This document shows positions 20,505 to 28,263 of a stretch of 32,846 nt of DNA, piece after piece; positions within the stretch are counted from its first letter, which is position 1, and each line of letters starts with the position of its first letter. The DNA lies in assembly GCA_013152685.1 (NCBI GenBank), contig JAADFX010000024.1, positions 1-32,846 of the forward strand, written 5' to 3'. A program made the translations under genes and the position numbers. A model generated the notes under the pieces. The model made no database searches and was not told where the DNA came from. It saw nothing but the letters and a program-made list of their open reading frames with translations. Source of the DNA: Methanobacteriota archaeon. Lineage in GTDB: Archaea > Hydrothermarchaeota > Hydrothermarchaeia > Hydrothermarchaeales > BMS3B.

Positions 20505-21947
20505 GTGAAGGTCGCCCTGGTGATGCCCGCCTGGCTGCCCGAAGACATCTTCCCCACAAAGACCGCAAAGGCCCAGGTGAACTACTGGCAGCCCCTGGGG
20601 GTGCTATACCTGGGCGCAGCCCTGCGCGAGGCGGGGCACGAGGTCAGGTTCTTCGACGGCTCCTTTCTCAACCACGCCGAGGTGATAGAGCGGATACGCA
20701 GGTTCGACCCCGAAGTGGTGGGGATATACGCAAACACACCCCTCTGGCCCAAGGCCGTTAAGACCGCCGGCGACGCGAAGCGGGTGTGCGACGCTCAGGT
20801 CTTCGTAGGCGGCCCCTACCCCACCGCCATGGGGAAGAAGGCCCTGAAAGACGCCGCAGAGGTTGACGCGCTGGTGGTGGGCGAGGGCGAGGTCACAATG
20901 CGCGAGGCGCTGGAGAGGCTGGAGCGCGGGAAGAGCCTGGAGGGCGTCAGGGGGGTAATTTACAGGGAGGGGGAGAGGGTGGTGGAGAACCCCCCGCGTC
21001 CGCCCATAGAGGACCTGGACTCTCTCCCCTTCCCGGCCAGGGACCTGCTCGAGGACAAGAACCTCTACGTGCCCCCCGCAGGAACCTACCGCAGAAAGCC
21101 CGTCGCCATTGTGATGACCTCCCGGGGGTGCAACGCCCGCTGCATCTACTGCTACCAGCTTACCGGAGAGCGCAGGATACGCTACAGGAGTGTGGAAAAC
21201 GTCCTGGCGGAGATCGAGCAGTGCGTGGAGCAGGGCTACCGCGAGATACGCTTTCTCGACGACACCTTCTGCGGAGACTACGAAAGGGCGCGCAGGATAG
21301 CCGAGGAGATAAGGCGCCGCGGACTCGACATAACCTGGTTCGTCTCCGCCAGGGTAAATCAGGTGGACTACCAGCTGCTGCGCACCTTCAAGAGGGCTGG
21401 ATGCTGGGCAATATTCTTCGGCGCCGAGAGCGGGGTGCAGAAGAACCTGAATGCCCTCAAAAAGGGCATAACCCTCGAGCAGACCAGGAGGGCGGTGAGG
21501 GCGGCAAAGAAAGCCGGGCTCAGGGTGGTGACTGCCTTCATCTTCGGAATACCCGGGGAGACCTACGAGGAGGCGCTGCGCACCATAGACTTCGCCATTG
21601 AGCTCGACCCCGACTTTGTGAACTTCCACACCATGACGCCCTTCCCTGGCACTGAGCTTTATGAGCGCGCCTCGGAGCTGGGCCACGCCTCCCCGCGGCT
21701 GGAGGACTTCACCTTCGAGGGAGCAGCCTTCATACCCCGCACAATGACAAAGGAGCAGATAGAGGAGCTGCGCAGGATAGCCTTCAAGCGGTTCTACTCA
21801 CGTCCCCGCTACATAGCCAGGCGCCTCCTGGGCATCCGCACGCTGGACGACCTGAGGCTCATAACCAGGGGGCTCAAGAGCCTCTTCTGGATCTGGATCA
21901 GGGAGGACGTCTTCAGGGCACCCGGTGCCGGAAGCGCCAACAAGTGA
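20505..21947 (+). CDS. B12-binding-domain radical SAM enzyme
   Basis: 480 residues from GTG 20505, directly behind the stop of the oxidoreductase. The first 180 residues are a B12-binding-like Rossmann domain (PLGVLYLGAALREAGHEV, then VGGPYPTAMG, then ALVVGEGE), without an obvious DxHxxG base-off motif. The radical SAM core follows: SRGCNARCIYCYQ with Cys209, Cys213 and Cys216, then RFLDDTF, FFGAESG and FIFGIPGET. This BchE/HpnP-like class performs methylations, cyclisations and C-C couplings at unactivated carbons. GDGT ring synthases (GrsA/B) also belong to the wide class, but nothing here shows that specificity. The pairing with a FAD oxidoreductase hints at a lipid or tetrapyrrole modification. 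Confidence 0.85.
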   Translation: MKVALVMPAWLPEDIFPTKTAKAQVNYWQPLGVLYLGAALREAGHEVRFFDGSFLNHAEVIERIRRFDPEVVGIYANTPLWPKAVKTAGDAKRVCDAQVFVGGPYPTAMGKKALKDAAEVDALVVGEGEVTMREALERLERGKSLEGVRGVIYREGERVVENPPRPPIEDLDSLPFPARDLLEDKNLYVPPAGTYRRKPVAIVMTSRGCNARCIYCYQLTGERRIRYRSVENVLAEIEQCVEQGYREIRFLDDTFCGDYERARRIAEEIRRRGLDITWFVSARVNQVDYQLLRTFKRAGCWAIFFGAESGVQKNLNALKKGITLEQTRRAVRAAKKAGLRVVTAFIFGIPGETYEEALRTIDFAIELDPDFVNFHTMTPFPGTELYERASELGHASPRLEDFTFEGAAFIPRTMTKEQIEELRRIAFKRFYSRPRYIARRLLGIRTLDDLRLITRGLKSLFWIWIREDVFRAPGAGSANK

Positions 21948-21981
21948 GCACTTGCATGAAAGCGAAAATCCGAAGAGAAAA

Positions 21982-21990
21982 TTTTATATA
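21982..21990 (+). promoter_or_regulatory. TATA box for the small gene at 22027
   Basis: TTTTATATA is a clear archaeal TATA element inside the gap after the radical SAM gene, predicting transcription from near 22012, 15 nt before ATG 22027. Confidence 0.5.
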
Positions 21991-22026
21991 TCGCAGGCCA
22001 CAGATTGCCTATCAGGTACCTCGAGG

Positions 22027-22173
22027 ATGGAGGAGGCACCAGGGGTGAAGATAGACATAGGGAGTGAGGAGTTCGAGAAGCTTCCGCTGTTCCAGAAGCT
22101 GCTGCTGATAGAGGAGCGAAAGAGGGAGATATACCGGAGAATAGAGAACATCTTCAACGGAAACAACCTCTAG
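22027..22173 (+). CDS. Small hypothetical protein (48 residues)
   Basis: From ATG 22027, preceded by GAGG and a TATA box 40 nt upstream; an in-frame GTG at 22045 (GGAGGAGG upstream) would give 42 residues. The protein is charged and predicted helical (EEFEKLPLFQKLLLIEERKR), like short archaeal adaptor or ribosome-associated peptides. I recognise no family. The stop codon overlaps the convergent amrS stop by 4 bp. Its own promoter makes it more likely real than a chance frame. Confidence 0.6.
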   Translation: MEEAPGVKIDIGSEEFEKLPLFQKLLLIEERKREIYRRIENIFNGNNL

Positions 22174-23186
22174 GGAGGGTCTTCCCAGACTCCGTGGATT
22201 TCAGTTCCGCACTCCGGGCACCTGCCCTCTCTAATTCTGTATTTTAATATTTCAAACCCCCTGCGCTGAATCAGCACCTCCCCGCACCCCGGGCAGAGGG
22301 TGTCCTCCCCCTCGCCGGGCACATTGCCCATGTAAACATAGAGCAGTCCCTCCTCCCGCCCTATCTCCATCGCCCTCCTCAGCGTCTCCAGGGGGGTGGA
22401 AGGGACCTCTGTGAGCCTGTAGTCAGGGTGGAACCTGGTCACATGCCAGGGCACCTCCCTGCCCACACTCCTTATGAACCTGGCTATCCCCCGGAGCTGC
22501 TCCTCATCGTCGTTGTGGCCGGGTATTATCAGCGTTGTGACCTCCACCCACACGCCCATCTCCCTGTACAGGCGGATGCTTCTCAGCACCGGCTCCAGCC
22601 TCGCGCCGCACACCTCCCTGTAAAATTCGTCGGTGAAGCCCTTCAGGTCTATGTTGGCGGCATCCAGATGGGGCGCTACCTCCCTGAGGGCATCCTCGGT
22701 AATGTAGCCGTTGGTCACAAACACGTTCTTTATCCCCCTCTCCCCCGCAAGCCTGGCGCAGTCCACGGCGTACTCGGCGAAGATCGTGGGCTCAGTGTAG
22801 GTGTAGGAGATGCTTGCGCACCCGTGGCGCTGCGCCTGCTCCACCACCTCCTCCGGCGGGAGGTGGATGCCAGAGACGCCCCTGCCCTCCCTGGGCATCT
22901 GGGAGATCTCCCAGTTCTGGCAGTGCAGGCACCTGAAGTTGCACCCCACCGTGGCTATGGAGTAGCTTTTTGTTCCCGGGAGGAAGTGGAAGAGGGGCTT
23001 CTTCTCTATGGGGTCAACGTGATACGCTATTGCCCTGCCGTACACCAGGGTGTAGAGCCTGCCACCGCGGTTTTCCCTGACGCCGCATATCCCGCGCTTT
23101 CCCTCGGCAATTACGCAGCGGTGGCTGCAGAGGTTGCACCTCACCCTTCCGCCGCCGAGAGGCTCATAAAACCTGGCCTCATCCAT
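22170..23186 (-). CDS. amrS: AmmeMemoRadiSam system radical SAM enzyme
   Basis: 338 residues from ATG 23186. An N-terminal four-Cys zinc-type region (Cys17, 20, 24, 34; CNLCSHRC, then GICGV) leads into the radical SAM core, with Cys82, Cys86 and Cys89 in VGCNFRCLHCQNWEIS. The core segments TYTEPTIFAEYA, NIDLKGF and HNDDEEQL are typical of the pyruvate-formate-lyase-activase-like AmrS group. A C-terminal zinc ribbon has CPGCG and CPECG. AmrS, AmrA and AmrB form a conserved but functionally unassigned trio (AMMECR1 and MEMO families); only AmrS is here. It is convergent with the small gene at 22027, and 49 bp separate it from the Roadblock gene. Confidence 0.92.
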   Translation of the reverse strand: MDEARFYEPLGGGRVRCNLCSHRCVIAEGKRGICGVRENRGGRLYTLVYGRAIAYHVDPIEKKPLFHFLPGTKSYSIATVGCNFRCLHCQNWEISQMPREGRGVSGIHLPPEEVVEQAQRHGCASISYTYTEPTIFAEYAVDCARLAGERGIKNVFVTNGYITEDALREVAPHLDAANIDLKGFTDEFYREVCGARLEPVLRSIRLYREMGVWVEVTTLIIPGHNDDEEQLRGIARFIRSVGREVPWHVTRFHPDYRLTEVPSTPLETLRRAMEIGREEGLLYVYMGNVPGEGEDTLCPGCGEVLIQRRGFEILKYRIREGRCPECGTEIHGVWEDPP

Positions 23187-23235
23187 GCTCTAAACTTGCC
23201 GCCGGTTGTATTAAAACTTTCCCGGCGGGGAAGGG

Positions 23236-23604
23236 CTACTGTCCGCCAATGGCGCTCTCTATCCTCTCCAGTGCCTTCTTTGCCTGAACGCGCATGTAGC
23301 CCAGGTTTATCCCCGGCTCCGTGAGGAACCAGAAGTAGGCATCGCCCGCGCCAAGAACGAAGAACTTCCCGTTCTCCGTCTCTGAGATTATGTCCCTCAC
23401 CTCGCCCATGCCGCTGGCTGTGGACACCTCCCTGGCGGCGCTCACCAGCTGGGCTATGAGGCCACCCGTAACCTCAAGCTCCCCATCGCTCATCTTCGGC
23501 GACTGGGAGGCGATTATCAGCCCGTCCGAGTCTATAATCCCGGCAGCCGTCGTGCCGGAGATCTTAAGAAAGTCCACAAGTATCCTCTCAAGCACCTCCT
23601 GCAT
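23236..23604 (-). CDS. Roadblock/LC7-domain protein
   Basis: 122 residues from ATG 23604; GTG starts at 23616/23613 would add four residues. The fold pattern is MQEVLERILVDFLKISGTTAAGIIDSDG, then a central helix, then MSDGELEVTGGLIAQLV, and a last strand FWFLTEPGINLGYMRVQAKKALERI. Roadblock/LC7 (MglB-like) proteins form dimers that regulate small GTPases in bacteria and archaea. No small GTPase gene is nearby. The gene overlaps the end of the DUF2226-like gene upstream by about 17 bp, so the two are co-translated. Confidence 0.85.
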   Translation of the reverse strand: MQEVLERILVDFLKISGTTAAGIIDSDGLIIASQSPKMSDGELEVTGGLIAQLVSAAREVSTASGMGEVRDIISETENGKFFVLGAGDAYFWFLTEPGINLGYMRVQAKKALERIESAIGGQ

Positions 23605-24415
23605 CCTGCTCACCACCCTCTACTATACTTCCGAGCTTCCACAGCATCAGCTCCGCAACCGCATCCGCCTCCTTGTCTCCCAGCTTGTTCCTCAGCGCGG
23701 TCCTTCTCAGGTACTCTATGAGCTCCACCACGTCGGCGCAGGTGGCTTCGCCCTCCCGGAACCTCATCTCCGTAAGCCTGAGCCTCAGCAGGTTCCTGCC
23801 CTTGACCTCCCCGAAGATCCTGCCCAGCTCTCCCTCGATGAAGCTGAGAACCCTGCGGCACTTCTCTGTGGAGAGCTTCGTCTTCTTTAACTTCTCCACG
23901 TCAAGTTTCGGCCGGAACCTCTCTATGGCGATCTCCGCAGCCCTCTCCGCATCTGCCATTATCCTCTCCTTGAACTTCAGTATCTCCTCCGGCACCTCCG
24001 GCTCCGCCTTTGCGCCGGTTGCTGCGTGCGTCTGGCTGCTGCTCACCCTTACCTCCACGCGCTCAGGGAGCCTCTCCGCCACCCTCCTCATCGACTCCTC
24101 CCTGACCAGGAGTACCTCCAAGGCGCCGTCCCTGAACTCAGGCTCGGGGAGGGAGAAGAAGGTGGAGTCGCCTCCGGAGGAGACCACCTCCTTCATCGTG
24201 AGCAGCAGGGAGCCGTTCAGAAAGATGTAGTAGAGGGAAACCAGGCTTCCCTCCTCCTTGAAGTTCAGACGGAGCACGCCCGTGAAGCCCTGCTCCTTCC
24301 TGCTCTCTATCTCCTCCTGCAGCTCATCAGCACTGAGCTTTGTGACCGACTCGAGCTTTGCGTTGTTGCACAGGCTGCATATTGTCCTGACAATCCCCCG
24401 GGGGATTTCGTTCAT
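23588..24415 (-). CDS. DUF2226-like archaeal protein
   Basis: 275 residues from ATG 24415, with AGGTAAGGAA directly upstream. It starts MNEIPRGIVRTICSLC and has a glycine-containing strand segment, EQGFTGVLRLNFKEEGSLVSLYYIFLNG, like the N-terminal domain of archaeal DUF2226 proteins. A linker (about 120-150) and a helical, charged C-terminal domain of about 125 residues follow (FKERIMADAERAAEIAIERF). Function is not known for the family. The downstream Roadblock gene overlaps it, suggesting a signalling pair. Family call is from a short N-terminal pattern, so moderate confidence. Confidence 0.5.
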   Translation of the reverse strand: MNEIPRGIVRTICSLCNNAKLESVTKLSADELQEEIESRKEQGFTGVLRLNFKEEGSLVSLYYIFLNGSLLLTMKEVVSSGGDSTFFSLPEPEFRDGALEVLLVREESMRRVAERLPERVEVRVSSSQTHAATGAKAEPEVPEEILKFKERIMADAERAAEIAIERFRPKLDVEKLKKTKLSTEKCRRVLSFIEGELGRIFGEVKGRNLLRLRLTEMRFREGEATCADVVELIEYLRRTALRNKLGDKEADAVAELMLWKLGSIVEGGEQDAGGA

Positions 24416-24424
24416 TTCCTTACC

Positions 24425-24907
24425 TCATATGAAGAGGTTCACGTCGGCGTCGCTGGCTATGTCCAGGTAGCCCGCGGCGCCAAGGCAGGCGTCGATCACG
24501 GGCAGCAGGTCGTCCTCGCTTATGCCCATCACGTCCATGGTCATCTGGCACCCGTAGAACTTCACGCCCATCTCCTTGCACATGTTTATAAGCTCCTCGA
24601 CGCTGGGCACGTTGCCCTTCTTCATCATGCGCTTCATCATCATCGTCGCCATCGCCGTCATGCCCGGGAGCATGCCTATGATGTTGGGCACCGGCATCGG
24701 CATCGCAGGATTGGCGATGGGCGCCACCTTGAGGTTCTTGTACTTCTTCTTGTTGATGATGTCCAGGCCGTAGAAGGTGAAGAACAGGTGGACCTCCCAG
24801 TCCATGCTCGCGGCGGTGCTGGCCAGAATCAGGGGGGGATAGGCGGCGTCGAGAGTCCCCTTGCTCACTATTATGCACATCTTCTTCTTTTTCTTCTCCT
24901 CTGCCAT
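24425..24907 (-). CDS. DsrE2-type sulfurtransferase-like protein
   Basis: 160 residues from ATG 24907. Segments are CIIVSKGTLDAAYPPLIL, then EVHLFFTFYGLDIINKKK, a Met-rich hydrophobic stretch NPAMPMPVPNIIGMLPGM, and KFYGCQMTMDVMGISEDDL. The Cys of YGCQMTMDVMG is the putative persulfide site. This is the DsrE2 branch of the DsrE/F/H family, which in many organisms is encoded with TusA and rhodanese and exchanges persulfide with TusA. The Met-rich helix and the lysine-rich start (KKKKK) are typical of membrane-associated DsrE2 (family memory). Its tusA lies directly upstream, 13 bp away. Confidence 0.9.
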   Translation of the reverse strand: MAEEKKKKKMCIIVSKGTLDAAYPPLILASTAASMDWEVHLFFTFYGLDIINKKKYKNLKVAPIANPAMPMPVPNIIGMLPGMTAMATMMMKRMMKKGNVPSVEELINMCKEMGVKFYGCQMTMDVMGISEDDLLPVIDACLGAAGYLDIASDADVNLFI

Positions 24908-24920
24908 TCAGCTCATCCTC

Positions 24921-25154
24921 CTACTCGGGCTTTTTAATGTAAAATATGAACTTGCCATTCTCCTCTCCGCTCTCCAGGAGCTCATACCCGTTGTTCTTCG
25001 CCCAGGCAGGTATGTCGTTTCTCGAGCCCCTGTCGGTGGCTATCAGCTTGAGAACCTTTCCGGGCGCAAGGCTGTCCATGGCCTTCTTCGCCTTCAGAAC
25101 AGGCATCGGGCAGCTCAGACCGCTGGTATCCAGAACCTCATCAGCCTCAACCAT
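24921..25154 (-). CDS. TusA-family sulfur carrier (second)
   Basis: 77 residues from ATG 25154. GGAGGT is 6 nt upstream, which makes the ATG preferable to a GTG two codons earlier. It has CPMP (Cys15 in TSGLSCPMPVLKAKKAM), the persulfide-carrying site, then LAPGKVLKLIATDRGSRNDIPAW. First gene of the operon tusA-dsrE2-DUF2226-Roadblock, which is divergent from the TrmB-like regulator and shares an overlapping TATA with it. Distinct from the CPVP-type TusA at 15432. Confidence 0.9.
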   Translation of the reverse strand: MVEADEVLDTSGLSCPMPVLKAKKAMDSLAPGKVLKLIATDRGSRNDIPAWAKNNGYELLESGEENGKFIFYIKKPE

Positions 25155-25197
25155 GCACACACCTCCGAAACTTTTTTACTTGATTTTAAGTAAATAA

Positions 25198-25209
25198 TCT
25201 ATATATAAA
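25198..25209. promoter_or_regulatory. Overlapping divergent TATA of tusA-dsrE2 and TrmB-like genes
   Basis: The sequence CTATATATAAAC reads TTTATATATAG on the minus strand, so both strands carry a TATA element in the same place. It is about 45-50 nt from the tusA ATG at 25154 and 30-40 nt from ATG 25239. Only one direction could be served at a time, and the regulator encoded next to it is a natural candidate for control. Confidence 0.55.
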
Positions 25210-25238
25210 CTTTTCCTTATATGTGGAGTGAGAGGAAC

Positions 25239-25973
25239 ATGATAGACGACAGACTGGTGGAGCACCTCAAGCTGATGAACCTGACGGAGTATGAGTCCCG
25301 CACCTACCTGGCGCTTGTAGCCAAGGGCACCGCAACGGTGAAGGAAATCCGCGAGCTGGCGGGCATACCCTACTCCAGGGAGTACGACATCCTGGAGAGC
25401 CTGGAGAGGAGGGGTTATGTGGTGGTGCAGCCGGGAAGGCCGCGCAGGTACCGCGCCGTGGACCCCAGGGAGGTGCTCTCCCGGGAGCTGGAGATCAGAG
25501 CCAGGGCGGTGGAGGAGCTGATAAAAAAGCTCGCCCCCATCTACAGCAGCCACGGGGATGAGGTGACCTTCGATGAGGTAATATGGATGCTCAAGGGGAG
25601 GGAGAACATCCACGAGAGGCTGATAAAGATGCTCTCCAGCGCCGAGAGAGAGGTGCTGATACTGGGGATGAAGCCAGTAACAACCAGGGCAATCGCCAGG
25701 GCGCTGCGGGACGCCAGAGATAGGGGGGTTGAGGTCAGGGCGCTGGGCGAGTTCGACGACGACACCAGAAGCCTCTTTGAGGAGATCGGCGTGGAGTACA
25801 GGTACTACCCCCACGACCACTCCAGGTTTGTGCTCGTGGACGAGAGGGAGCTCATCCTGGCCAGCGAGGACCCCGCCAACTATGTGTTCGCCCTCTACAA
25901 CCGCAACCCGGGATGCATAAAGCTGTACAGAAACTACTTCCACCACGTCTGGAAGGAGACCCGCAAGATTTAA
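25239..25973 (+). CDS. TrmB-family transcriptional regulator
   Basis: 244 residues from ATG 25239, with AGAGGAAC upstream; ATG 25221 would leave almost no leader after the TATA at 25199. The N-terminal winged helix matches TrmB: LTEYESRTYLALVAKGTATV, then IPYSREYDILESLERRGYV, then RYRAVDP. The C-terminal half is a phospholipase-D-like regulatory fold (VLILGMKPVTTRAIARALRD, then FVLVDERELILAS). TrmB proteins bind sugars in Thermococcales, but this one sits divergent from a tusA-dsrE2 operon and upstream of nikR, so a sulfur signal is more likely. The effector is unknown. Confidence 0.85.
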   Translation: MIDDRLVEHLKLMNLTEYESRTYLALVAKGTATVKEIRELAGIPYSREYDILESLERRGYVVVQPGRPRRYRAVDPREVLSRELEIRARAVEELIKKLAPIYSSHGDEVTFDEVIWMLKGRENIHERLIKMLSSAEREVLILGMKPVTTRAIARALRDARDRGVEVRALGEFDDDTRSLFEEIGVEYRYYPHDHSRFVLVDERELILASEDPANYVFALYNRNPGCIKLYRNYFHHVWKETRKI

Positions 25974-25997
25974 AACTGCGGGGAGAGATTCTCTCGC

Positions 25998-26408
25998 ATG
26001 GAGAGAATAAGCATCTCCCTGCCGGAGAATCTCCTGGAGGAGTTCGACAAAATCCTCAGGGAGAAGGGCTACGTATCCAGGAGTGAGGGGATCCGGGACG
26101 CCATAAGGAGCTACATACTGGAGCACCGCTTTATCAGCCAGCTCTCCGGCGAGGTTGCCGGCACCATCTCCATCATTTACGACCACGACGCACCCGGCGT
26201 GCTGGAAAGGCTCACAGACGTCCAGCACGACTTCTCGGGGGTTATCGACTCATCCCTCCACATCCACCTGGACAGGCACCACTGCCTGGAGGTAATAGTT
26301 GTGCGCGGTGACAGCGACGAGATAAAGCAGCTGCTCAACCGCCTGAAGGCGACAAAGGGCGTGAAGTATGCGAAGCTCACCACCAACGTGGCAGAGGTGC
26401 CTGGCTGA
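25998..26408 (+). CDS. nikR: Nickel-responsive regulator NikR
   Basis: 136 residues from ATG 25998. N-terminal ribbon-helix-helix (ERISISLPENLLEEFDKIL, then SRSEGIRDAIRSYI) and a C-terminal ACT domain. The high-affinity nickel ligands of NikR are all here: His77, His88, His90 and Cys96 (shifted +1 from E. coli His76, His87, His89, Cys95), in VQHDFS, SLHIHLDRHHC. It therefore binds Ni(II) and represses nickel uptake or enzyme genes. A TATA-like GATTTAAAAC about 27 nt before the ATG suggests its own leaderless start. No nickel transporter gene is adjacent; the next gene is cofD, 17 bp later. Confidence 0.95.
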   Translation: MERISISLPENLLEEFDKILREKGYVSRSEGIRDAIRSYILEHRFISQLSGEVAGTISIIYDHDAPGVLERLTDVQHDFSGVIDSSLHIHLDRHHCLEVIVVRGDSDEIKQLLNRLKATKGVKYAKLTTNVAEVPG

Positions 26409-26425
26409 CGCCCGAGGGCGAAAAG

Positions 26426-27343
26426 ATGATAACCCTCCTGTCCGGCGGCACGGGTACGCCTAAGCTGCTTCAGGGGTTCATGCAGCTCCTGCCCCAGCGG
26501 GAGATAGCGGTGGTGGTCAACACCGCCGAGGACGTGTGGCTCCCCCACGGGCACCTGTCGCCGGACGTGGACACGGTGGTTTACACCCTCGCGGAGCTGA
26601 TTAACGAGGAAACCTGGTACGGCATCCAGGGCGACACCTTCGCTACGCACGAGCAGCTGCTGAGACTCGGCTTCGAGGAGTTCATGAACATAGGCGACCT
26701 GGACAGGGCGACCCACATAGTGAGGGGCGAGCTTCTAAGGCGGGGGCTCACCCTGGAGGAGGCGACCAGGAGGATATCCAGGGCGCTGGGTGTCCAGGCT
26801 AGGGTGCTGCCCATGACCAACGGTGAGGTGAGAAGCGTAATACGCACAGACCTGGGGGAGATGAACCTCCACGAGTTTCTGATAAAGCACGGCTCTGCGC
26901 CTGAGGTGCTGGAGGTGAAACTCGTCGGGGAGGCAAGGCCCTGCGAGGGCTGCATCTCCGCACTTGAGGAGGCGGAGTTCGTGGTTATCGGGCCCAGCAA
27001 CCCGGTGACAAGCATTATGCCCATCCTATCCCTGGAGGGTGTGAGGGAGGTGCTCGCAGATAGAAGGGAGAGCGTCGTCGCCGTCTCCCCGCTGGTGGGC
27101 GGCAAACCCGTGAGCGGGCCCGCGGACAAGTTCCTGAGGGCAGTGGGCATAGAGCCCACTCCCCGGGGAATCGCCGAATTCTACGCCGACGTGGCAGGAC
27201 ACTTTGTGATCGACCTGAGGGATGAGCAGTTCTCCGTGGGCGGTGTAAAGGTGCACAGGACGGGCATAATAATGAAAACCCGGGAGGACAAGCGCAGGCT
27301 GGCGGAGTTCATAATGGGCATTTTCGCCGGTGGGAGGAGATGA
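26426..27343 (+). CDS. cofD: 2-phospho-L-lactate transferase (coenzyme F420 biosynthesis)
   Basis: 305 residues from ATG 26426. CofD motifs are present in order: MITLLSGGTGTPKLLQGF, then VVVNTAEDVWLPHGHLSPDVDTVVY, then IGPSNPVTSIMPIL, then VSPLVGGKPVSGPA. This enzyme joins the phospholactyl (or enolpyruvyl) moiety to Fo in F420 biosynthesis. The citG gene overlaps the stop (ATGA at 27340) and DUF447 follows, so cofD is in an operon with them. The organism therefore very probably makes F420. Confidence 0.95.
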   Translation: MITLLSGGTGTPKLLQGFMQLLPQREIAVVVNTAEDVWLPHGHLSPDVDTVVYTLAELINEETWYGIQGDTFATHEQLLRLGFEEFMNIGDLDRATHIVRGELLRRGLTLEEATRRISRALGVQARVLPMTNGEVRSVIRTDLGEMNLHEFLIKHGSAPEVLEVKLVGEARPCEGCISALEEAEFVVIGPSNPVTSIMPILSLEGVREVLADRRESVVAVSPLVGGKPVSGPADKFLRAVGIEPTPRGIAEFYADVAGHFVIDLRDEQFSVGGVKVHRTGIIMKTREDKRRLAEFIMGIFAGGRR

Positions 27344-28254
27344 GAACGGGAGACATCGCAGTGGCGGCCCAGCTGGCAATTCTGCTTGAGGTCTCAGCCC
27401 CCAAGCCGGGAAATGTCACCTGCACCAGGGACTTCGGGGACACCAGATATGAGCACTTCCTGGCGAGCTCCGCCGCCTTCCTCCGCGTGGCAGAGGAGGC
27501 GGCGCGGCGAGGCAGGGCCGCCGCGGGTGGGAGGCTGCCCCTGGAGCGGGTGCGCATCGGGGCGCTCATAAGGCGGGCGGTGAGGGAGGCGAAGCGGTGG
27601 CACTCCGGCGGAAACACCATCCTGGGGGAGGCGATGCTGCTTCTCCCCCTGTGCGCCGGGGCGGGGTACGCCTCCCTCGAGGGCGGGAGGCCCACACCAC
27701 GGGAAGTCGCAGAGTGTGCGGCGGAGGTTATCAGGGCGGCAGACTACAGGGACACCGTTGACCTCTTCGGAGCAATAAGGGCAGCGTCGCCCCGGCTGGA
27801 GAGGCGGGAGAGCCTGGACGCCCTCTCCCCCGGGAGCGTTGCCGAAGTCTCGAGGCGAAAGGTGAGCCTCCTTGAGGTTATGGAGATGAGCACCGGCGAC
27901 TCCGTGGCGGGGGAGCTGGTCAGGGGCTACCCGGTGACACTGGGCACCGGATACCCCGCCCTGCTCAGCGCATACAGGCGCACCCGCAGAATCAGAAGCG
28001 CCATAGTGGAGTGCTTCCTGCGCATCCTGGCGGAGGTGCCCGACTCGCTCATTGCGAAGAAGGCGGGGTGGGATGCCGCCAGGGAGGTGTCCCGGCGGGC
28101 GAGGGCTGTGCTGGAGGCGGGGCTGGAGAGGGCTGAGCTCGACGCGCTGGACGCCTACCTGCGCAGCAGGGGTAACCTGCTCAACCCCGGCACCACCGCA
28201 GACCTGGTGGCGGCGTCTGTCTTCCTGGCACTGCTGGAGGGAATCACCCCGTAG
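27340..28254 (+). CDS. CitG/MdcB-family (triphosphoribosyl-dephospho-CoA synthase-like) protein
   Basis: 304 residues from ATG 27340, after GGGAGGAG. Family motifs are ISAPKPGNVT-like EVSAPKPGNVTC, then RWHSGGNTILGEAMLLLPL, then GDSVAGELVRGYPVT, and GNLLNPGTTADLVAASVF, which match the CitG/MdcB family. CitG makes 2'-(5''-triphosphoribosyl)-dephospho-CoA, but archaea lack the citrate and malonate lyases that need it. The family occurs beside C1-carrier (tetrahydromethanopterin) and F420 genes and with DUF447, so it probably uses an ATP plus nucleotide-type substrate in cofactor synthesis (inference). Coupled to cofD and DUF447. Confidence 0.85.
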   Translation: MRTGDIAVAAQLAILLEVSAPKPGNVTCTRDFGDTRYEHFLASSAAFLRVAEEAARRGRAAAGGRLPLERVRIGALIRRAVREAKRWHSGGNTILGEAMLLLPLCAGAGYASLEGGRPTPREVAECAAEVIRAADYRDTVDLFGAIRAASPRLERRESLDALSPGSVAEVSRRKVSLLEVMEMSTGDSVAGELVRGYPVTLGTGYPALLSAYRRTRRIRSAIVECFLRILAEVPDSLIAKKAGWDAAREVSRRARAVLEAGLERAELDALDAYLRSRGNLLNPGTTADLVAASVFLALLEGITP

Positions 28255-28263
28255 GTGAGCAGC

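Noticed and set aside
21925-22026. Extended start of the small protein at 21925.
   Set aside because: It would overlap the radical SAM gene and read through the TATA box at 21982-21990.
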